Shown piece by piece: positions 1 to 5,718 of a stretch of 5,718 nt of DNA. A program made the position numbers and the translations under genes. The DNA comes from Clostridiales bacterium (GTDB taxonomy: Bacteria > Bacillota > Clostridia > Oscillospirales > Acutalibacteraceae). Each line of letters opens with the position of its first letter. The stretch's first letter is position 1. The stretch is taken from positions 1 through 5,718 of the forward strand of contig JAJBVC010000035.1 in NCBI GenBank assembly GCA_020860025.1. The letters are read 5' to 3'. The notes under the pieces were generated by a model, which saw nothing but the letters and a program-made list of their open reading frames with translations, was not told the origin of the DNA and did no database searches.

Positions 1-8
1 AAATTAAA

Positions 9-449
9 TTATTCCTTAGTATCGGGTAAGTTTGAATCTGAATCTTCTTCTTTATTCTTCTTGCCTTTTTTCTTTTTAGCTTTAGCTGCTTCTTTAGCGG
101 CGTCAACTTCTTTTTGGTGCTGTTCAGTCTTAGTTTTGTTAGTATTAACAGCCCAACGCTCAATTTTCATTTTAATTCTGTCAGCACCTGTTTCGATAAC
201 AATATCGTTTTCACGAATTGTAACAACTTTACCGACAATACCACCTATAGTTACAATCTCATCGCCGATTTCAAGTGAAGAACGCATTTCCTGTTCTTCC
301 TTCTGACGCTTTCTTTGCGGACGAATCATAAGAAAGTACATTACAGCGATAAGCACTACCATCAGTATAATATAACTTGAAGTACCGCCGGAAGAACCGC
401 TACTTGTTGTGGTGCTTGACGTTGATGCCATCATTAAAATTGTTTCCAT
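9..449 (-). CDS. yajC: Sec translocon accessory subunit YajC
   Basis: This is a small membrane protein of the YajC family, which associates with SecDF and the SecYEG translocon; its exact role is still unclear even in E. coli. The 146 residues show a Ser/Thr/Gly-rich N-terminus (about 8-25), one hydrophobic membrane segment (about 26-42), then the family hallmark RPQRKRQKE (43-51) and the conserved GDEIVTIGGIVGKV stretch (62-75). The tail after about residue 105 is Lys/Ala/Glu-rich and makes the protein longer than the 110-residue E. coli YajC. The first Met is chosen because GGAGG (460-464) lies 10 bases upstream; Met6 and Met7 lack such a site. The gene follows tgt by 68 bases, as in the conserved queA-tgt-yajC-secDF cluster. 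A promoter in that gap (482-510) suggests it can also be expressed independently. Only 8 bases remain beyond its stop, so a following sec gene cannot be seen. Confidence 0.95.
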   Translation of the reverse strand: METILMMASTSSTTTSSGSSGGTSSYIILMVVLIAVMYFLMIRPQRKRQKEEQEMRSSLEIGDEIVTIGGIVGKVVTIRENDIVIETGADRIKMKIERWAVNTNKTKTEQHQKEVDAAKEAAKAKKKKGKKNKEEDSDSNLPDTKE

Positions 450-481
450 AAAATTTATTCCTCCATAAATTGAATAAAAGT

Positions 482-510
482 ATTATATTAGAAATAGAAA
501 TAATTTGCAA
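482..510 (-). promoter_or_regulatory. Putative sigma-A-type promoter for yajC
   Basis: Read on the minus strand, TTGCAA (510-505) and a perfect TATAAT (487-482) are separated by 17 bases, which is the ideal spacing. The -35 box begins 8 bases after the tgt stop codon. Transcription would start near position 475, leaving a short leader that still contains the GGAGG ribosome site of yajC. The match is by eye in an AT-rich gap, so chance is possible, but both boxes and the spacing are good. Confidence 0.6.
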
Positions 511-517
511 GTATTTT

Positions 518-1645
518 CTATATTCTTGTGTCAAGTTTTACACAATATTCATTTTTGTAATCACTAAATGAACCATTGTCTAAATTATCACGAATTTCCT
601 GCATAAGATTGTTATAAAAATACAAATTATGAATTACTGCAAGACGCATACCTAAAATTTCATTACTTTTAAATAAGTGACGAATATAAGCACGGCTGTA
701 TTTTTGACAGGTCGGGCAGTCGCAGGATGAGTCAATCGCTTTTTCGTCACGCTCGTATTTTGCATTATTAATATTGATAATTCCATCTTTTGTAAAAAGT
801 TGACCATGTCTTGCGTTTCTGCTTGGCATCACACAGTCAAAAAGGTCAACTCCCCTGCTTACGCTTTCAAGTATATTACCGGGAGTACCGACACCCATAA
901 GATAACGAGGCTTATCATACGGCATATAAGGCTCGACAGCCGATATAATTCTGTACATATCCTCTTTAGGCTCGCCGACCGCTAAACCACCTATTGCGTA
1001 GCCGTCAAGATCCATTTTTGCAATTTCTTTCATATGGTTTACTCTTAGGTCGTCATATGTACAGCCTTGGTTAATGCCGAAAAGAAGTTGATTTTTGTTT
1101 ATTGTCGTTTCGAGAGAATTTAACCTGTCCATTTCAATTTTACAGCGTTCAAGCCAACGAAGCGTACGCTCGCAAGATTCTTTTGCATATTTATGTTCGG
1201 CAGGATTTTCAACACATTCATCAAAAGCCATTGCTATTGTTGACGCAAGATGAGACTGAATTTGCATACTTTCCTCCGGACCCATAAAAATTTTTCTTCC
1301 GTCAACATGCGAATTAAAATAGACGCCTTCTTCTTTAATTTTATTCAGTTTTGCAAGACTGAAAACCTGAAAACCGCCGCTGTCTGTTAAAATAGGTCTG
1401 TCCCAATTAGTAAATTTATGCAGACCACCCATATCATAAATAAGCGAATCAGACGGTCTGACGTGCAAATGATAAGTGTTGCAAAGCATTACCTGGCAGT
1501 TGATTTCTTTTAAATCATCAGTAGAAAGACCACCTTTAATTGCGGCAGAAGTTGCAACATTCATAAATGCAGGAGTTTGTACAGTGCCGTGAACTGTCTT
1601 AAAAACGCCACGTCTCGCTGTCCCCTCTTGCTTAATTATTTCCAT
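518..1645 (-). CDS. tgt: tRNA-guanine transglycosylase (queuine/preQ1)
   Basis: This cytosolic enzyme exchanges guanine-34 of tRNAs for Asp, Asn, His and Tyr with preQ1, the base-exchange step of queuosine synthesis. The protein is 375 residues, the same length as E. coli Tgt, and is collinear with it. By alignment to E. coli, the general acid/base Asp is D88 in TDSGGFQ (87-93) and the nucleophile is D270 in DLFDCVMPSR. Substrate-pocket residues are D142 (FDEC), Q193 (INQG) and the GGLAVGE loop (219-225). The zinc site is C308, C310, C313 and H339. All key residues are present. GAGGT (1651-1655) sits 5 bases before the chosen ATG. The gene lies 45 bases after queA, which performs the next step on the same tRNA base. 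No promoter is evident in that gap, so cotranscription with queA is likely. Confidence 0.98.
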   Translation of the reverse strand: MEIIKQEGTARRGVFKTVHGTVQTPAFMNVATSAAIKGGLSTDDLKEINCQVMLCNTYHLHVRPSDSLIYDMGGLHKFTNWDRPILTDSGGFQVFSLAKLNKIKEEGVYFNSHVDGRKIFMGPEESMQIQSHLASTIAMAFDECVENPAEHKYAKESCERTLRWLERCKIEMDRLNSLETTINKNQLLFGINQGCTYDDLRVNHMKEIAKMDLDGYAIGGLAVGEPKEDMYRIISAVEPYMPYDKPRYLMGVGTPGNILESVSRGVDLFDCVMPSRNARHGQLFTKDGIININNAKYERDEKAIDSSCDCPTCQKYSRAYIRHLFKSNEILGMRLAVIHNLYFYNNLMQEIRDNLDNGSFSDYKNEYCVKLDTRI

Positions 1646-1690
1646 ATTTTACCTCACACAACTTTATATAATCAAAAACAAGTAAGAAAT

Positions 1691-2728
1691 TTATTTTATA
1701 CTATCTGTAATAAACATAGCATCGCCAAAAGAGAAAAAACGATATTTTTCTTCAACGGCAACCTTATAAGCGTTCATAACGTTGTCGTAACCCGCAAATG
1801 CAGAAACAAGCATAATCAACGTGCTTTCGGGCAAATGAAAATTCGTAACCAATGCGTCAATACATTTAAATTCATAACCGGGATAAATAAAAATACTCGT
1901 ATCGTCCTCGTCAGCGCAGATACAGCCGTTTTTTGTGGCAACAGATTCAAGTGTTCTACAGCTTGTTGTTCCGACGGAAATTACCCTTCCGCCGTTTTTA
2001 TGAGTATTATTTATTAAATCGGCAGTTTCCTGCGGCATAATATAATGTTCCGAATGCATTGTGTGCTTTGTAACATCGTCAACCTTAACCGGTCTGAACG
2101 TACCGAGTCCGACGTGCAAAGTTACATAGCCTATGTTAATACCCTTTTCTTTAATTTTTTCAAGCATATCCTCTGTAAAATGCAGTCCTGCTGTCGGTGC
2201 TGCGGCAGAACCGAGATTTTTGCTGTATACAGTTTGATAGCGTTCATTATCCTCAAGCTTTTCCTTAATGTACGGAGGCAGAGGCATCTGACCGATTTCA
2301 TCAAGAACTGCATAAATATTATCTGTGCATTTAAACTGAATTATTCTGTTGCCGTCATCAAGAATGTCGATTACTTCACATTCAAGCTGACCGTCGCCGA
2401 ATACGAACTGTGTGCCGATTTTTGCACGTTTGCCCGGGCCGCACAGACATTCCCAAACTAAATTCTCTTTCTGCTTTAAAAGCAAAAATTCAACAACTGC
2501 ACCTGTTTCTTTTTTTACACCGTAAATTCTTGCAGGAATAACTCTTGTATTATTTAAAATCAGGCAGTCTCCGGGATAAAGATAATCGATTAAATCCTTA
2601 AAAATTTTATGCTCTATGTTCCCATTATTTTTATCAAGCACCATAAGTCTTGAAGCATTTCTCGGTTCAACAGGCGTTTGAGCAATCAATTCCTCAGGTA
2701 AATCATAATAAAAGTCAGAAGTTTTCAT
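1691..2728 (-). CDS. queA: S-adenosylmethionine:tRNA ribosyltransferase-isomerase QueA
   Basis: QueA transfers and isomerises the ribosyl part of S-adenosylmethionine onto preQ1-34 in tRNA, giving epoxyqueuosine. Numbering from the start chosen here (345 residues, against 356 in E. coli), the family motifs are NNTRVIPAR (59-67), GSAAAPTAGLHFT (173-185), HVGLGTFRPV (205-214), TTSCRTLES (254-262), NFHLPEST (296-303) and YRFFSFGDAMFI (329-340). The frame is open back to an ATG at 2740. However, the sequence ATGGAGAAAATGATG places GGAG (2735-2738) 6 bases before the ATG at 2728, and the QueA family begins with a Met-x-x-x-Asp-Phe pattern as in MKTSDF. The ATG at 2740 has no ribosome site and would consume the real one as codons. 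The ATG at 2731 is only 3 bases from GGAG. It is the first gene of the queA-tgt-yajC block and diverges from asd. Confidence 0.96.
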   Translation of the reverse strand: MKTSDFYYDLPEELIAQTPVEPRNASRLMVLDKNNGNIEHKIFKDLIDYLYPGDCLILNNTRVIPARIYGVKKETGAVVEFLLLKQKENLVWECLCGPGKRAKIGTQFVFGDGQLECEVIDILDDGNRIIQFKCTDNIYAVLDEIGQMPLPPYIKEKLEDNERYQTVYSKNLGSAAAPTAGLHFTEDMLEKIKEKGINIGYVTLHVGLGTFRPVKVDDVTKHTMHSEHYIMPQETADLINNTHKNGGRVISVGTTSCRTLESVATKNGCICADEDDTSIFIYPGYEFKCIDALVTNFHLPESTLIMLVSAFAGYDNVMNAYKVAVEEKYRFFSFGDAMFITDSIK

Positions 2729-2734
2729 CATTTT

Positions 2735-2738
2735 CTCC
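2735..2738 (-). promoter_or_regulatory. Ribosome binding site that sets the queA start
   Basis: GGAG on the minus strand lies 6 bases before the ATG at 2726-2728. It falls inside the longest possible queA frame, overlapping the first possible ATG at 2738-2740. This argues for the shorter protein beginning MKTSDF. No purine-rich site precedes the ATG at 2740; the bases there read ATCAGAAATT. Confidence 0.65.
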
Positions 2739-2749
2739 ATAATTTCTGA

Positions 2750-2779
2750 TTGACATATATATATATAAAGTGTTATTAT
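2750..2779 (+). promoter_or_regulatory. Putative sigma-A-type promoter for asd-dapA-dapB
   Basis: A consensus TTGACA (2750-2755) and a near-consensus TATTAT (2774-2779) are 18 bases apart. Transcription would start near 2786, giving a leader of about 84 bases before asd. Most of the spacer is an uninterrupted AT dinucleotide run (2755-2767). No other plus-strand box pair closer to asd leaves room for the ribosome site. The promoter lies wholly upstream of the chosen queA start, inside the expected queA leader. Confidence 0.65.
2755..2767. repeat. AT dinucleotide tract, 6.5 units
   Basis: The bases from 2755 to 2767 alternate A and T without interruption. The tract starts at the last base of the putative asd -35 box and fills most of its spacer. 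A change of one unit would shift the box spacing by 2 bases. Confidence 0.85.
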
Positions 2780-2814
2780 ATCTTAAAAGTATGAGTGAAA
2801 ATCATATGAACATT

Positions 2815-2843
2815 ATTATATTGCAATTTATCTTGTTTTACAA
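2815..2843 (-). promoter_or_regulatory. Putative sigma-A-type promoter for queA-tgt
   Basis: On the minus strand TTGTAA (2843-2838) and a perfect TATAAT (2820-2815) are exactly 17 bases apart. The start would be near 2808, giving a leader of about 80 bases before the queA ATG at 2728. The -35 box lies inside a palindrome (2829-2847). A second minus-strand TATAAT at 2780-2775 has only a poor -35 partner (ATGATT, 19-base spacing), but remains an alternative that would share bases with the asd -10 box. Confidence 0.55.
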
Positions 2844-2847
2844 GGTA
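2829..2847. repeat. Near-perfect inverted repeat in the divergent region
   Basis: TATCTTGT and ACAAGGTA flank a 3-base TTT centre, matching at 7 of 8 positions. As RNA on the plus strand, the odd pair is a U-G wobble, so all 8 pairs can form. It covers the queA -35 box and ends 7 bases before the asd AAGGAG. It could be a repressor operator or an mRNA hairpin; it has no following U-run suited to a terminator for the plus strand beyond a short stretch of seven T. Confidence 0.5.
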
Positions 2848-2869
2848 TTTTTTTAAGGAGATACATATT

Positions 2870-3955
2870 ATGGAAAAAAAGTTTAATGTAGGAGTCGTCG
2901 GCGCAACAGGAATGGTAGGTCAGCGCTTTGCTACACTACTTGAAAATCATCCTTGGTTTAATGTCGTTTGTCTTGCGGCTTCAGCAAGAAGTGCAGGCAA
3001 AACTTATGCCGATGCAGTCGGCAAAAAATGGTGTATGGACGTTGATATTCCCGAGAATATGAAAGACATTGTTGTTTTAGATGCAACAGGCGATATTGAT
3101 AAAATAACATCAATGGTTGATTTTGTATTTTGTGCCGTTGATATGAAAAAAGATGAAATCAAGGCGCTTGAAGAAGAATATGCTAAACACGAATGCCCCG
3201 TTGTTTCAAATAACAGCGCTAACCGTTTTACACCTGACGTTCCTATGGTAGTGCCTGAGCTTAATGCAGAACATATCAATATTATTCCGTCTCAAAGGAA
3301 AAGGCTTGGTACAAAGCGTGGATTTATCGCTGTTAAATCAAACTGCTCGTTACAGTCATACGTTCCGGCGATATTCCCTCTTCATCAGAAATTCGGTGTT
3401 AAAAGAGTTCTTGTTTGTACTTATCAGGCGATTTCAGGAGCTGGAAAAACATTTGAAACATGGCCTGATATGATAGATAACGTAATACCTTTCATCGGCG
3501 GTGAGGAAGAAAAGAGCGAAAAAGAGCCTCTTAAGCTTATGGGTAAAATTGTTGGCGATGAAATTGTTTCGGCTGACAGTCCCGCTTTTACATCGCAGTG
3601 TATTCGAGTTCCCGTCTCAAACGGTCATTTAGGCGCAGTATTTGTTGATTTTGAAAATAAGCCGACAAAAGAAGAAATGATTGAAATTTGGGAAAACTTT
3701 TCAGGCAGAGCTCAAGAACTTGACCTTCCGTCGGCACCAAAGCATTTTCTTAATTATTTTACAGAACCCGACAGACCACAGATTAAATCTGAAAGAATGC
3801 TTGAAAACGGTATGGCTGTTTCAATAGGCAGACTTAGAGAAGACACTCAGTATGATTATAAATTTGTATGTCTTTCACACAATACGTTAAGAGGTGCCGC
3901 AGGCGGTGCTGTTCTTCTTGCCGAACTTTTAGCGGCAGAGGGATATTTAGACTAA
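2870..3955 (+). CDS. asd: Aspartate-semialdehyde dehydrogenase (archaeal/fungal type)
   Basis: This cytosolic enzyme reduces aspartyl-4-phosphate to aspartate 4-semialdehyde with NADPH, at the branch point for lysine/diaminopimelate, threonine and methionine. The 361-residue protein has the N-terminal dinucleotide-binding loop VGATGMVGQ (10-18), the nucleophile C159 in SNCS (157-160), and the catalytic H253 in RVPVSNGH (246-253). It also has the acidic/basic stretch GGEEEKSEKEP (210-220) and DRPQ (301-304). The SNCS context and the GGEEEK segment point to the branch found in archaea, fungi and many Clostridia rather than the E. coli type; this is from recall of family style, not an alignment. 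AAGGAG (2855-2860) lies 9 bases before the ATG. It leads the asd-dapA-dapB block, with 59 bases to dapA. No aspartokinase is in the window. The frame is intact. Confidence 0.96.
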   Translation: MEKKFNVGVVGATGMVGQRFATLLENHPWFNVVCLAASARSAGKTYADAVGKKWCMDVDIPENMKDIVVLDATGDIDKITSMVDFVFCAVDMKKDEIKALEEEYAKHECPVVSNNSANRFTPDVPMVVPELNAEHINIIPSQRKRLGTKRGFIAVKSNCSLQSYVPAIFPLHQKFGVKRVLVCTYQAISGAGKTFETWPDMIDNVIPFIGGEEEKSEKEPLKLMGKIVGDEIVSADSPAFTSQCIRVPVSNGHLGAVFVDFENKPTKEEMIEIWENFSGRAQELDLPSAPKHFLNYFTEPDRPQIKSERMLENGMAVSIGRLREDTQYDYKFVCLSHNTLRGAAGGAVLLAELLAAEGYLD

Positions 3956-4014
3956 TTTATTAAATTATTTATACACACAATTTATTTTTTATTTGATTTA
4001 AGGAGCGATTTCTT

Positions 4015-4905
4015 ATGAAAGATCCAATTTTCACTGGTGCAGCGGTTGCGATTATCACACCTATGTACGATGACGGAAAAGTAAATTACGATGAATTTGC
4101 TAAGTTTATTGACTTTCAAATTGATAACGGTACAGACGCTGTTGTAATTTGCGGTACTACAGGCGAGTCGTCTACTCTAAAGGTTGTAGAGCATAACGAG
4201 TGCATCAAATGGTGCATTGACTATGTTAACGGCAGAGTTCCTGTTATTGCGGGAACAGGTTCTAATTCAACCGAATGTGCTATTGAAATAAGCCGTGAAG
4301 CCTGCAAAAACGGTGCTGATGCACTTTTGCTTGTAACACCTTATTATAACAAAACGAGCCAAAGAGGCTTGGTTGCGCACTATACTGCTATTCACGACGC
4401 TACCGACAAGCCGATTATTCTTTATAATGTTCCGTCAAGAACAGGTGTTAATATTGCGCCTGAAACCGCAAAAGAGCTTTCAAAACTTCCGAGAATTAAC
4501 GGAATTAAGGAAGCGTCTGGTAATCTCGAGCAGGTTGAAAAGATTCACGAGCTTTGCGGTGACGAGCTTAATATTTGGAGCGGTAACGATGACCAAATTT
4601 ACGATTTAATGGAACGTGGCGGTAAAGGCGTTATCAGCGTGCTTTCAAACATCTGTCCTAAGGAAACTCACGATATAGTTAAAAAGTATCTTGACGGAGA
4701 CAAGAGCGGCAGCAAGGAACTTATGGATAAATACATGAAGCTTGCAAAGGCAATGTTTGTTGACGTTAATCCTATTCCTGTTAAAGAAGCTGTAAGTCTT
4801 ATTGGTTTCAATGCAGGCCCTTGCAGACTTCCTCTTATCGAAATGGATGATAATAACAAGGCTTACGTTAAATCTACAATGCAGGAATACGGACTTATAA
4901 AATAA
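4015..4905 (+). CDS. dapA: 4-Hydroxy-tetrahydrodipicolinate synthase
   Basis: DapA condenses pyruvate with aspartate semialdehyde, the committed step to diaminopimelate and lysine; it is usually a cytosolic homotetramer with a TIM-barrel fold. The 296 residues match the family length (292 in E. coli). The Schiff-base lysine is K165 in GIKEASGN (163-170). The catalytic triad is T48 (CGTTGES, 46-52), Y111 (TPYYN, 108-112) and Y137 (LYNVPSRTG, 136-144), and R142 is the substrate-binding arginine. All sit at a +4 offset from E. coli T44, Y107, Y133, R138 and K161. Of the E. coli lysine-inhibitor site, H53 and E84 are replaced by V57 and C88, so strong lysine feedback is doubtful. AAGGAG (4000-4005) is 9 bases before the ATG. 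The gene uses the product of asd upstream and feeds dapB, 24 bases downstream. Confidence 0.98.
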   Translation: MKDPIFTGAAVAIITPMYDDGKVNYDEFAKFIDFQIDNGTDAVVICGTTGESSTLKVVEHNECIKWCIDYVNGRVPVIAGTGSNSTECAIEISREACKNGADALLLVTPYYNKTSQRGLVAHYTAIHDATDKPIILYNVPSRTGVNIAPETAKELSKLPRINGIKEASGNLEQVEKIHELCGDELNIWSGNDDQIYDLMERGGKGVISVLSNICPKETHDIVKKYLDGDKSGSKELMDKYMKLAKAMFVDVNPIPVKEAVSLIGFNAGPCRLPLIEMDDNNKAYVKSTMQEYGLIK

Positions 4906-4929
4906 GCTTAATTATTAAGGAATATTAAA

Positions 4930-5679
4930 ATGACAAATATTATTTTAGTCGGTGCTTGCGGTAAAATGGGCGGTGTTATTGCAGATGTTGTAAGCAAACG
5001 TGACGACTGCAAAATCGCAGCAGGTGTTGACAAATTACCTCAGGAGCGTGCTTTTCCCGTTTATGAAACAATAAACGATGTTAAGGAAACAGCAGACGTT
5101 ATTATTGATTTTTCGCATCCGTCGGCACTTGATGAGCTTTTAGCTTACTCAAAAGCGACAGGTACAGCTCTTGTTATCGCCACTACTGGTTACGATGACG
5201 AACAGAAGAAAAAAATTAAAGACGCTTCTGAAACTGCGCCTATTTTCTTCACATACAATATGAGTATTGGTATTAACCTGCTTGCAAATCTTGCAAAAAA
5301 AGCTACTGAAATACTCGGTGACGATTTTGATATTGAAATTGTTGAAAAACATCATAATCAAAAAATTGACGCTCCAAGCGGTACAGCTTTAATGCTCGCA
5401 GACGCAATATGCGACGTTATTCCGAGACCGATGAAATATGAATATGACCGCCACTCAAAGCGTGAAAAAAGAACTAAAAACGAAATTGGACTTCACTCAA
5501 TCAGAGGCGGCACAATCGTAGGAGAGCATGACATTATTTTTGCTGGTCGTGACGAAATAATTACTCTTTCTCATTCCGCAAGAAGCAAAGAAGTTTTTGC
5601 CGTAGGTGCTGTAAATGCAGCAATATTTATGAATGGCAAGACAGCAGGTCTTTACGATATGAAAGAACTTATAGATTAG
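4930..5679 (+). CDS. dapB: 4-Hydroxy-tetrahydrodipicolinate reductase
   Basis: DapB reduces the DapA product to tetrahydrodipicolinate with NAD(P)H in the cytosol. The 249-residue protein (273 in E. coli, within the shorter Gram-positive range) has the N-terminal nucleotide loop GACGKMG (8-14) and ATTGY (84-88). The family signature EIVEKHHNQKIDAPSGTA (136-153) includes the catalytic H141/H142 pair and K145. RGGTIVGEHDIIFAG (192-206) is a second conserved block. D34, at the end of the second strand, is in the region that decides NADH versus NADPH preference, but I cannot call the preference. A weak ribosome site AAGGAA (4917-4922) lies 7 bases before the ATG. The 24-base gap from dapA supports cotranscription. 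The frame is complete; no terminator hairpin is seen in the 39 bases after the stop, so the operon may continue past the window. Confidence 0.98.
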   Translation: MTNIILVGACGKMGGVIADVVSKRDDCKIAAGVDKLPQERAFPVYETINDVKETADVIIDFSHPSALDELLAYSKATGTALVIATTGYDDEQKKKIKDASETAPIFFTYNMSIGINLLANLAKKATEILGDDFDIEIVEKHHNQKIDAPSGTALMLADAICDVIPRPMKYEYDRHSKREKRTKNEIGLHSIRGGTIVGEHDIIFAGRDEIITLSHSARSKEVFAVGAVNAAIFMNGKTAGLYDMKELID

Positions 5680-5718
5680 TTTTTATACTTAAACAAAATA
5701 AGCATCAACTGTTTTATG

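Larger units (their letters stand above)
2791..2856 (+). other. Possible 21-codon leader frame upstream of asd
   Basis: An ATG at 2791 opens a 21-codon frame reading MSENHMNIIILQFILFYKVFF, whose TAA stop (2854-2856) overlaps the asd ribosome site AAGGAG (2855-2860). The second half is strongly hydrophobic, as AT-rich DNA tends to encode. No ribosome site precedes the ATG, and the expected transcript start is only about 5 bases upstream, so it would need near-leaderless initiation. There is no run of Lys, Thr or Met codons as in a classical attenuator. It may well be a chance frame. Confidence 0.2.

Noticed and set aside
1577..2017. Plus-strand 146-codon open frame antisense to queA and the start of tgt
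   Set aside because: It overlaps two well-supported genes on the other strand, has no recognisable domain or ribosome site, and its composition is that of a complementary-strand shadow.
2045..2461. Plus-strand 138-codon open frame antisense to queA
   Set aside because: It is Cys/Phe-rich, lies wholly within queA and shows no family motif; it is explained by the opposite coding strand.
2729..2810. preQ1 riboswitch in front of queA
   Set aside because: The small class I preQ1 aptamer has a C-rich loop and an A-rich tail; no matching stem and tail is visible in this AT-rich leader.
2780..2869. Lysine riboswitch or T-box in the asd leader
   Set aside because: The predicted leader is only about 84 bases, shorter than a lysine riboswitch or T-box, and I see no conserved core or terminator/antiterminator pair.
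3961..3990. Weak hairpin TAAATT/AATTTA followed by six T between asd and dapA
   Set aside because: The stem is six A-T pairs with a 12-base loop, too unstable for a convincing terminator, and it lies within a closely spaced pathway operon.
5680..5718. ATG at the very end of the window as the start of a next gene
   Set aside because: No ribosome site precedes it and no codons follow within the window, so it cannot be supported.

Overview
The window is a low-GC stretch of ordinary bacterial housekeeping genes. It holds six complete, intact genes in two divergent blocks, with almost no spare DNA. Several traits fit an anaerobic Clostridia-type Bacillota, perhaps a gut Ruminococcus or Oscillospiraceae relative: low GC, strong AGGAG/GGAGG ribosome sites, sigma-A-like promoter boxes, an archaeal/fungal-type Asd, and a clustered asd-dapA-dapB. 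This placement is inferred from gene style, not from a marker gene.

Left block (minus strand, read right to left from about 2728 to 9): queA, tgt, yajC. This is the widely conserved queA-tgt-yajC order that often continues into secD/secF; the next gene would lie beyond the left edge. Tgt swaps the wobble guanine of GUN-anticodon tRNAs for the precursor preQ1, and QueA then turns preQ1 in the tRNA into epoxyqueuosine using S-adenosylmethionine. YajC is a small membrane subunit associated with the Sec translocon. yajC appears to have its own promoter in the gap after tgt.

Right block (plus strand, 2870 to 5679): asd, dapA, dapB. These are three consecutive steps of lysine/diaminopimelate synthesis. 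Asd makes aspartate semialdehyde, DapA condenses it with pyruvate, and DapB reduces the product. They are closely spaced, each with its own ribosome site, and look like one operon. The last 39 bases hold no recognisable gene start.

The only part with unexplained structure is the 141-bp divergent region (2729-2869). I see two good promoters that face each other, so each transcript should run through the other's promoter. There is also an AT-dinucleotide run inside the spacer of the asd promoter, a near-perfect palindrome covering the queA -35 box and lying just before the asd ribosome site, and a possible 21-codon leader frame ending in that ribosome site. I found no mobile element, CRISPR array, RNA gene, riboswitch or convincing terminator. 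I do not see evidence of a wholly new system here; the regulatory region is the part that merits a second look.
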